A stretch of 5,961 nt of DNA, taken from positions 1 to 5,961 of the forward strand of contig JAGQWW010000180.1 in assembly GCA_020436955.1 (NCBI GenBank). The letters run 5' to 3'. Position numbers and translations under genes: made by a program. Under the pieces are notes generated by a model. That model ran no database searches and was not told where the DNA came from. It saw only the letters and a program-made list of their open reading frames with translations. Below are positions 1 to 4,781 of this stretch, in pieces. Each line of letters starts with the position of its first letter. Positions within the stretch are counted from its first letter, which is position 1. Source of the DNA: Saprospiraceae bacterium (GTDB lineage: Bacteria; Bacteroidota; Bacteroidia; Chitinophagales; Saprospiraceae).

Positions 1-167
1 AAAGCATATTCTTCTACTGTATTGATTTCAAAACTGGCAATCGGGCCAATGATTCGCAGGTAATCGTTGGAATCCAGTATAGGATAATTGAAAGCATATT
101 CTTCTACTGTATTGATTTCAAAACTGGCAATCGGGCCAATGATTCGCAGGTAATCGTTGGAATCCAG
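1..167. repeat. 90-bp in-frame tandem duplication (identical 77-bp copies at 1-77 and 91-167)
   Basis: Bases 1-77 and 91-167 are identical and are separated by 13 bases (78-90), giving a period of 90 bp, or 30 codons. Both copies read in the DUF5686 frame on the minus strand, so the protein repeats the segment starting LDSNDYLRIIGPIASFEINT at residues 481 and 511. The identity stops sharply at 77/78 against 167/168. The left limit of copy 1 is simply the window edge. The repeat length equals a common assembly k-mer size, so the copy number in the genome is uncertain. Confidence 0.95.
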
Positions 168-1607
168 GCGGTAAGTGTTACCAAATAGAAGGTGGCTTAC
201 TTTAAAGTTCCTTTCATTTTCTTCATTTTTGGCAACTGCAGAATCCTTTTCAGCTTTTTCCACAATAGCGATACTATCCACTTTTTCATACGACCGAACC
301 TCATATTTAGTCAATGGTATGGGGCGAATAGATGCCCAATAGGAAGAATCTTTGTTGTAGGCAGTACTATCTATTGTTTGGCTGTAGTTGGATACTACCT
401 CCGGTTCTTCCATTTGTTTGCGATCCTCTTTTTGGTATTCCTTCATCATTTTTCGAAGGTCCTTGCGGGTCAATTCTTCACCGGATTCCATTTTTCGTTT
501 GATGTCTTCCAACTCTTTAGGCGTTTCTTTGTCCGCAGTTGGGGGAGGAGTGACGATGGATTCGTCAATGACATCAAATTCGACACCCAAATCGGGGTTT
601 AATTCTACCTTGTAATCATTCACCGTTGCGTAATAATCATACACAAAGTCGAACCCAAAGAAAGAACCTTTGATATCGAATCGATGATTGATAGGCATCC
701 AAACCGAGGGAAGAATAGGTTTGTACAACTGCTTAATTGCTACGCGGATTCCAAGTTTATGGGTCAATAAATCGAGGCTATGAATGGCCCAGTCATCTTC
801 AACTATAGATATGTATCCTTCAAAAACACCTTCACCACGATTTCGTGGAGTTACTTTGATTTTATTGATTTCTATACCATCTTCAATATAGGAGCCTTCA
901 AAGGAAAATTTATAAAAACCAAAAGCCCTTGGGCTCAACGGGGAGATTACTTCAACCAATTCAGGTTCGTAAAAACTATTGGTGATATAGGCCATCGGGC
1001 TGGTCGAATTGTCATTTCCTTGCTGCCTAATCTTCTTCACCAATTCTTTATAATCGTTGGGGCGTGAGTATTCGATTTGGCTGACGGTTTCACCCAAAAA
1101 TGCAGAAGTGGAATCAATTCCTTCTTTCTCCATCAACTTTTCAAGGAAAAATGGGCTGTCCAACATCCTGCCGCTTCCTTTTACATATACCATAGCCGTA
1201 TAGTGCTCCACTTGCTCCCGGTGATAAGTGGCTTTTGCAATAGCTTTGCGCATGATTGTATATGCAGGATCTTCGCGCCCATCCAGTACTTCAACTGTTT
1301 TCAAGTCAAAAGACTGGGGCATTAAGGTGATATTAATTTCTTTGTAGGTGTTACCTACGCCAACTTTTTGGGTTTCAGATTGGTAACCCAGGTATTGGTA
1401 GGTTATGTTGTAGCTGCCGGAAGGAAGGTTGATCTCATAATATCCATTTTCATTGGTTGCAGCACCGGATTTGTTTTCCTGGACGAATACGGTTGCATAG
1501 GAAAGGGGTTGATTGTTTTCATCCTTTAAAAAACCCTTTACACCCTGTGCATAAATAAATTGAGCAATTACCAGTAAACTGAAAAGTGTAATCCACCTTT
1601 TATTCAT
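1..1607 (-). CDS. CarboxypepD_reg-like / DUF5686 family exported protein, 3' end outside window
   Basis: This frame is open for 535 codons from ATG 1607 to the left edge and has no stop. Residues 1-20 are a signal peptide (KR, hydrophobic core, cleavage likely at YA|Q). Residues 21-107 form a carboxypeptidase-regulatory-like beta-sandwich (GVKGFLKDENNQPLSYATV, then NENGYYEINLPSG). The DUF5686 part follows, with DPAYTIMRKAIAKA near 113 and MVYVKG soon after. A charged, probably helical stretch spans about 357-402. The family hallmark YWASIRPIPLT is at 423-433, and FEINTVE matches the family's NTVEG element just before the predicted outer-membrane barrel. Family members are usually around 800 residues or more, so roughly a third is missing. 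The molecular function of the family is not established; an outer-membrane location is inferred. An in-frame ATG at 1613 is possible, but AAAGG lies 7 bases before ATG 1607, which favours that start. Residues 481-510 are duplicated at 511-535. Confidence 0.9.
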   Translation of the reverse strand, partial: MNKRWITLFSLLVIAQFIYAQGVKGFLKDENNQPLSYATVFVQENKSGAATNENGYYEINLPSGSYNITYQYLGYQSETQKVGVGNTYKEINITLMPQSFDLKTVEVLDGREDPAYTIMRKAIAKATYHREQVEHYTAMVYVKGSGRMLDSPFFLEKLMEKEGIDSTSAFLGETVSQIEYSRPNDYKELVKKIRQQGNDNSTSPMAYITNSFYEPELVEVISPLSPRAFGFYKFSFEGSYIEDGIEINKIKVTPRNRGEGVFEGYISIVEDDWAIHSLDLLTHKLGIRVAIKQLYKPILPSVWMPINHRFDIKGSFFGFDFVYDYYATVNDYKVELNPDLGVEFDVIDESIVTPPPTADKETPKELEDIKRKMESGEELTRKDLRKMMKEYQKEDRKQMEEPEVVSNYSQTIDSTAYNKDSSYWASIRPIPLTKYEVRSYEKVDSIAIVEKAEKDSAVAKNEENERNFKVSHLLFGNTYRLDSNDYLRIIGPIASFEINTVEEYAFNYPILDSNDYLRIIGPIASFEINTVEEYA

Positions 1608-1692
1608 AATCATACCTTTTTAGAAAAGACAACTTACTTAATAGTAGGACAAGGTTTGCAATTGACCCTTAAATGGCCGCAAATTTTGGACG

Positions 1693-1712
1693 AACTTATT
1701 CAAAAATAAGTT
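1693..1712. other. Perfect 8-bp inverted repeat between two minus-strand genes
   Basis: AACTTATT (1693-1700) and AATAAGTT (1705-1712) are perfect reverse complements around the loop CAAA. The stem is AT-rich and has no T-tract on either strand, so it is a poor intrinsic terminator. It overlaps the possible -7 element of the DUF5686 gene and could be a protein-binding site there. No function is shown. Confidence 0.4.
1701..1708 (-). promoter_or_regulatory. Possible -7 element for the DUF5686 gene
   Basis: The minus strand reads TATTTTTG here, matching the Bacteroidota TANNTTTG -7 element. It would start a transcript near 1694 with a leader of about 87 bases. No TTTG lies at the expected spacing upstream, and the element falls inside a small hairpin (1693-1712), so support is weak. 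Read-through from the small gene upstream is the alternative. Confidence 0.3.
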
Positions 1713-1749
1713 ACAGACAATATATAAAGGTAGATTAAGGAAGTCGGAC

Positions 1750-1968
1750 TTAGTCCTTTTTCATCTTTTTGCGCATATCCTTTGGAAAAAGCTGTGATCG
1801 GCCACCACCCATAGGAAGGTTTCCTTTGCGATCCGGCTTAACATGCGCTTCCTCATTGATAGGACAACCCTCCTTAACTTTACAGGAACTTTGGGTAGTG
1901 CTTACAAAACCAATGGTGCCAATTACCAGAAGGGAGTATAAAATTGAACGCTTAAATTTCTGAAGCAT
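1750..1968 (-). CDS. Small exported protein, putative lipoprotein, unknown function
   Basis: I do not recognise a characterised family. From ATG 1968 the product has 72 residues. A basic N-terminus (KFKR, 4-7) and a hydrophobic core (about 8-25) are followed by TTQSSC with Cys29. This resembles a signal peptide II site, although Gln at -3 is a poor lipobox residue. The mature part is short, polar and basic: KVKEGCPINEEAHVKPDRKG, a glycine-rich stretch (GGGRSQ, 54-59), then LFPKDMRKKMKKD. A second Cys (35) sits six residues after the first. A longer reading from TTG 1989 is unlikely because that TTG forms the last three bases of a good -7 promoter element and so would not be transcribed. The gene runs the same way as the DUF5686 gene, 142 bases upstream of it, and is divergent from HU. 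The coding call is fairly firm; the lipidation is inferred. Confidence 0.75.
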   Translation of the reverse strand: MLQKFKRSILYSLLVIGTIGFVSTTQSSCKVKEGCPINEEAHVKPDRKGNLPMGGGRSQLFPKDMRKKMKKD

Positions 1969-1986
1969 TGATGTGGATATTTTCTT

Positions 1987-2018
1987 CAAAGGTATTAAAA
2001 AATAAAAGTCGATGGCAA
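1987..2018 (-). promoter_or_regulatory. Promoter of the small exported-protein gene
   Basis: The minus strand carries TACCTTTG (1994 to 1987), an exact TANNTTTG element. A TTG (2018 to 2016) lies 21 bases upstream, slightly wider than the usual 19. Transcription would begin near 1981, leaving a leader of about a dozen bases before ATG 1968. This placement decides the start of the downstream gene. Confidence 0.55.
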
Positions 2019-2058
2019 GTACCCTACTTAAAACATTGTTAATAAGGAGGTTGTTGGG

Positions 2059-2099
2059 CTGAAACCCCTTGTTTTTTAAGGCTTTTCAGGGATTTTTTT
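2059..2099 (+). terminator. Terminator-like hairpin just upstream of the HU promoter
   Basis: CTGAAA (2059-2064) pairs with TTTCAG (2084-2089), and inside it CCTT (2067-2070) pairs with AAGG (2078-2081), with a 2x2 internal loop. A run of seven T (2093-2099) follows on the plus strand. No plus-strand gene lies immediately upstream, so it may insulate the HU promoter from antisense transcripts, or it may be fortuitous. Confidence 0.35.
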
Positions 2100-2108
2100 A
2101 TAGAAATA

Positions 2109-2139
2109 TTTGGTAATGTGAAATCTGACTCTAACTTTG
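2109..2139 (+). promoter_or_regulatory. Consensus Bacteroidota promoter of the HU gene
   Basis: TTTG (2109-2112) and TAACTTTG (2132-2139) are separated by exactly 19 bases. This is the textbook arrangement for the primary sigma factor of Bacteroidota (TTTG, N19, TANNTTTG). Transcription should begin near 2145, giving a leader of about 33 bases that is AT-rich and lacks a Shine-Dalgarno sequence. Confidence 0.8.
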
Positions 2140-2177
2140 CCCCCGCTTTTATTTTTCTCATATTAAATTCTAGTGAA

Positions 2178-2450
2178 ATGAATAAAGGAGATTTGATTAA
2201 CAAGGTAGCAGAAGATGCTAACCTAACTAAAGCCCAAGCTTCTGATGCAGTAAATTCAGTAGTTGATGCTATTTCCGGTGCGTTGAAAGGTGGCGATAAA
2301 GTTACTTTGATCGGATTCGGTACTTTCTCTACAAGTGAGCGTCCTGCTAGATCAGGTAGAAACCCTCAAACTGGTGCTACCATCAAAATTGCAGCAAAAA
2401 CAAACGTGAAATTTAAAGCCGGCAAAGAATTGACTGAAGCAGTTAACTAA
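2178..2450 (+). CDS. hup: DNA-binding protein HU (bacterial histone-like)
   Basis: The product has 90 residues, the standard HU length. HU acts as a dimer that bends and compacts nucleoid DNA. The N-terminal helical dimerisation half begins MNKGDLINKVAEDANLTKAQ. It is followed by VTLIGFGTFS (42-51) and the DNA-binding beta-arm with RNPQTG at 61-66, in which Pro63 is the proline that intercalates between bases. The protein ends with FKAGKELTEAVN, close to the family ending FKxGKxLxxAVN. The frame is open upstream to a GTG at 2118, but that codon lies in the promoter spacer and upstream of the predicted transcript start, so ATG 2178 is the start. The gene is monocistronic: its own promoter is upstream and a terminator follows. 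Bacteroidota genomes often carry several HU/IHF paralogues; this one has the canonical short form. Confidence 0.97.
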   Translation: MNKGDLINKVAEDANLTKAQASDAVNSVVDAISGALKGGDKVTLIGFGTFSTSERPARSGRNPQTGATIKIAAKTNVKFKAGKELTEAVN

Positions 2451-2485
2451 TTATTTGGTTAATCTTCATGAACTTTTACACATTT

Positions 2486-2527
2486 AAAGGGCAATCTGTG
2501 GAAAACATGGGTTGCCCTTTTCCTTTT
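2486..2527 (+). terminator. Rho-independent terminator of the HU gene
   Basis: AAAGGGCAA (2486-2494) pairs perfectly with TTGCCCTTT (2512-2520) around a 17-base loop, followed by TCC and a T-tract. It begins 36 bases after the HU stop codon. The following A-run gives some bidirectional character, but no minus-strand gene ends here. Confidence 0.8.
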
Positions 2528-2544
2528 TTAAAAAAGTAAATTTC

Positions 2545-2552
2545 TACTTTTG
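2545..2552 (+). promoter_or_regulatory. Probable -7 element of the transketolase operon
   Basis: TACTTTTG matches TANNTTTG exactly and lies between the HU terminator and the first transketolase gene. A start near 2559 would give a leader of about 81 bases. No good TTTG is found 19-21 bases upstream, where the terminator T-tract lies, so only half the promoter is convincing. Confidence 0.5.
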
Positions 2553-2639
2553 CCCTGCCTTACAACCAAGCCCCGGCCATATCCAAAACAATAAGTCTGA
2601 CGTAGCGATCATTTGCAAACCAATATCTAATATTAATTT

Positions 2640-3521
2640 ATGGCTGATATCAGCAATCTTACCCGTATTGCCTCTCAGGTCCGAAGAGATATTTTGAGGC
2701 AAACTCATTTTTGTGCTTCCGGGCACCCTGGTGGTTCACTAGGCTGTACTGAGTATTTTGTTGCCTTATACTTTGAGGTGATGGATTATAAAAAGGGAAC
2801 CTTTACGATGGAAGGAAAAAATGAAGATCTATTCTTCCTTTCCAATGGTCATATTTCCCCGGTATGGTACAGTGTGTTGGCACGTTCCGGATTTTTCCCG
2901 GTAGTAGAACTTTCAACCTTTAGACATATCAATTCCAGATTGCAAGGCCACCCTGCAACACATGAACACCTGCCAGGTATACGCACCGCTTCTGGCTCAT
3001 TGGGTCAGGGTATTTCAGTTGCCCTTGGAGCAGCTTTGGAAAAACGATTGGATGGCGATGATAAGATTATCTGGTGCCTGACCGGAGACGGAGAATTGCA
3101 GGAAGGCCAGATTTGGGAAGCTGCCTTGTTTGGAGCTCACCAAAAGGTAGATAATCTGATTGTTACGGTTGACTGGAATGGTCAACAAATTGACGGGCCT
3201 ACCAAAGAAGTAATGGCATTAGGTGATTTGCAGGCTAAATGGGAAGCATTTGGTTGGGAGGTTACTGTGCTGGAAAAAGGAAATGATATGGCTGCTGTAG
3301 TGGAAACCATGCAAGCTGTAAAAGGTAAAACCGGCAAAGGCAAACCACAGGTTATTTTGATGAAAACGGCAATGGGTAAAGGAGTTGATTTCATGGAAGG
3401 TACCCACCATTGGCACGGAAAAGCTCCTAACGCCGAGCAATTAGAAAACGCTTTGGGTCAGCTGGAAGAAACACTGGGTGACTATCCATACAATCCAAAT
3501 TATCATGCACAACACGCTTGA
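2640..3521 (+). CDS. tkt: Transketolase, N-terminal (TPP/Mg-binding) subunit
   Basis: This 293-residue protein is the first half of a split transketolase, which moves two-carbon ketol units between sugar phosphates in the non-oxidative pentose phosphate pathway. Visible motifs, in order: GHPGGSLG (28-35, with His29), SNGH (68-71), GHP at 103-105 (His104), and GSLGQG (119-124). The ThDP/magnesium motif is GDGE (149-152) followed by EG and WEA, with Asn180 in DWNG. The 30-residue spacing from Asp150 to Asn180 matches Asp157 and Asn187 of yeast transketolase. HWHGK (257-261) supplies the active-site histidine near yeast His263. It starts at ATG 2640 after an AT-rich leader without a Shine-Dalgarno sequence. 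The partner gene starts 10 bases after the stop and supplies the rest of the enzyme. Confidence 0.97.
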   Translation: MADISNLTRIASQVRRDILRQTHFCASGHPGGSLGCTEYFVALYFEVMDYKKGTFTMEGKNEDLFFLSNGHISPVWYSVLARSGFFPVVELSTFRHINSRLQGHPATHEHLPGIRTASGSLGQGISVALGAALEKRLDGDDKIIWCLTGDGELQEGQIWEAALFGAHQKVDNLIVTVDWNGQQIDGPTKEVMALGDLQAKWEAFGWEVTVLEKGNDMAAVVETMQAVKGKTGKGKPQVILMKTAMGKGVDFMEGTHHWHGKAPNAEQLENALGQLEETLGDYPYNPNYHAQHA

Positions 3522-3531
3522 AATTAATACT

Positions 3532-4491
3532 ATGTTAGATAAATATCAATCAACCGGCAAAAAAGCTACTCGTGATGGTTTTGGCGCCGGATTACATGAA
3601 ATTGGAAAACGCAATGACCAGGTTGTAGCCCTTTGTGCCGACTTGATTGGTTCATTGAAAATGGATGATTTTATTGCAGATTTTCCTGAAAGGTTTTTCC
3701 AATGTGGAATTTCAGAAGCTAATATGATAGGCGTTGCCTCCGGTTTGGCTTCCTGTGGAAAAATTCCATACACCGGTACTTTTGCGAATTTCTCTACCGG
3801 TAGGGTGTATGATCAAATCAGACAATCTATCGCCTACGCAGGTAAAAACGTAAAGATTTGTGCATCGCATGCAGGTTTGACGCTAGGAGAAGATGGTGCT
3901 ACCCACCAAATCCTAGAAGATATTGGCCTGATGAAAATGCTTCCCGGTATGGTTGTCATCAACCCATGCGACTATAATCAAACCAAAGCCGCCACCATTG
4001 CCATAGCCCAACACAAAGGGCCGGTGTATCTTCGTTTTGGCCGCCCTTCATGGCCGGTATTTATTCCTGAAAATATGCCTTTTGAAATTGGCAAAGCCAT
4101 CGTGCTCAGCGAAGGTGCCGATGTAAGCATTTTTGCAACAGGTCACCTCGTGTGGAAAGCTGTTGAGGCTACTCAAATTTTGGAAGAGCAGGGTATCAGC
4201 GTTGAGTTGATTAATATCCACACTATAAAACCATTAGATGAAGCAGCGGTACTAAAATCAGTTGCTAAAACCGGTGCAGTTGTAAGTGCAGAAGAACACA
4301 ACCGTTTCGGCGGATTAGGAGATTCAATTGCACAGACCCTGGTGGCTAATCATCCTTGTCCAATGGAATATGTTGCCGTAAACGACAGCTTTGGTGAAAG
4401 TGGTACACCAGACCAACTACTTGAAAAATACGGTCTAAATACAGAAAGCATTGTAGCAGCTGCTAAGCGTGCGATGGCCAGGAAGGGATAG
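3532..4491 (+). CDS. tkt: Transketolase, C-terminal (pyrimidine-binding and C-domain) subunit
   Basis: The product has 319 residues and completes the enzyme begun by the upstream gene; the two should assemble into one cytoplasmic transketolase. The pyrimidine-binding domain begins around KKATRDGFGAGLHE (10-23) and ALCADLIGSLKM (33-44). It carries GISEANM with Glu62, the glutamate that activates thiamine diphosphate, then TFANF, YDQIRQS and SHAGLTLGEDGATHQ (112-126), and later VYLRFGRPSWP. The C-terminal transketolase domain starts near DVSIFATGHLVWKA and includes SAEEHNRFGGLG and DSFGESGTPDQLLEKYGL. The start is taken as ATG 3532, where family homology begins, 10 bases after the preceding stop. 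An in-frame ATG at 3505 would overlap the upstream gene by 17 bases and add nine residues that do not look like the family. Close spacing suggests translational coupling and equal amounts of the two subunits. Confidence 0.96.
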   Translation: MLDKYQSTGKKATRDGFGAGLHEIGKRNDQVVALCADLIGSLKMDDFIADFPERFFQCGISEANMIGVASGLASCGKIPYTGTFANFSTGRVYDQIRQSIAYAGKNVKICASHAGLTLGEDGATHQILEDIGLMKMLPGMVVINPCDYNQTKAATIAIAQHKGPVYLRFGRPSWPVFIPENMPFEIGKAIVLSEGADVSIFATGHLVWKAVEATQILEEQGISVELINIHTIKPLDEAAVLKSVAKTGAVVSAEEHNRFGGLGDSIAQTLVANHPCPMEYVAVNDSFGESGTPDQLLEKYGLNTESIVAAAKRAMARKG

Positions 4492-4526
4492 GCGTGATGC
4501 GTGACGCGGTATGCGGAATGCGTGAT
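4492..4526 (+). repeat. Five degenerate GCGTGAN heptamers directly after the transketolase stop
   Basis: The TAG stop (4489-4491) is followed without a gap by five heptamers that each start with GCG. Copies 1 and 5 are GCGTGAT, copy 2 is GCGTGAC, and copies 3 and 4 are GCGGTAT and GCGGAAT. The array is more GC-rich than its surroundings. An array of the same heptamer in the opposite orientation lies at 4609-4650 on the far side of the terminator. Confidence 0.85.
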
Positions 4527-4542
4527 AATGAGAATTAACAGT

Positions 4543-4585
4543 ATGAGGTGTTATCAGGTAGTCCTGGTAGCACCTCATTTTTTAT
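4543..4585 (+). terminator. Strong rho-independent terminator of the transketolase operon
   Basis: ATGAGGTGTTATCAGG (4543-4558) pairs over all 16 positions, two of them G-U, with CCTGGTAGCACCTCAT (4563-4578) around the tetraloop TAGT. Six T (4578-4583) follow. It lies 51 bases after the operon's stop codon, between two oppositely oriented heptamer arrays. Confidence 0.92.
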
Positions 4586-4608
4586 TAAAACCATAGAGAA
4601 CTTCACTT

Positions 4609-4650
4609 ATCACGCGTCACGCTTCACGCACTACGCGTCCCGCGCCCCGC
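4609..4650 (-). repeat. Six degenerate GCGTGAN heptamers in inverted orientation
   Basis: On the plus strand this reads as six heptamers each ending in CGC: ATCACGC, GTCACGC, TTCACGC, ACTACGC, GTCCCGC and GCCCCGC. On the minus strand the consensus is GCGTGAN, the unit of the 4492-4526 array. TTATCACGC (4607-4615) is the exact reverse complement of GCGTGATAA (4520-4528). The two arrays could therefore pair in RNA, or as a cruciform, around the terminator. Similarity to the consensus decays towards the right end. Confidence 0.85.
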
Positions 4651-4681
4651 ACTCCTTTCATCCCAAAAAAGTCCGGTTACA

Positions 4682-4725
4682 TCCAAAATTGGAGTTAAGA
4701 AATCGAAGGACCTCCTGATTTTGGA
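4682..4725. other. Interrupted hairpin upstream of the M16 peptidase gene
   Basis: TCCAAAAT (4682-4689) pairs with ATTTTGGA (4718-4725), and inside it GGAG (4691-4694) pairs with CTCC (4712-4715), separated by a 1/2-base internal loop. The apical loop is 17 bases. It lies about 57 bases before ATG 4782 and next to the likely promoter region. It could be an operator or a transcript-end structure; nothing in the sequence decides. Confidence 0.45.
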
Positions 4726-4781
4726 CATTTGTTGTTATTTTGGCCAAACTAGATTAAATACTTAACCAAATTGATAAATCT

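Noticed and set aside
192..1325. Several plus-strand open frames (192-602, 388-615, 780-1067, 1077-1325)
   Set aside because: They are antisense shadows of the DUF5686 gene. Their products are rich in Phe, Ile and His without any domain, whereas the minus-strand frame is open throughout and carries family motifs.
2118..2177. Twenty-residue N-terminal extension of HU from GTG 2118
   Set aside because: The codon lies inside the promoter spacer, and HU proteins start with the MNK-type N-terminus found at 2178.
2512..2726. Short open frames around the transketolase start (2512-2697 plus, 2544-2726 minus)
   Set aside because: They overlap the HU terminator, the promoter region and the real transketolase start, and show no protein-like features.
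3478..3531. Start of the second transketolase gene at GTG 3478 or ATG 3505
   Set aside because: Both lie inside the upstream coding region and add residues not typical of the family; ATG 3532 fits the usual N-terminus.
4492..4650. CRISPR array
   Set aside because: The repeat units are only 7 bp, directly abutting and without spacers, and no cas genes are present.
4735..4742. -7 element (TTATTTTG) for the M16 gene
   Set aside because: It misses the conserved A at position 2, and no TTTG lies at the right distance upstream, so it is too weak to annotate.
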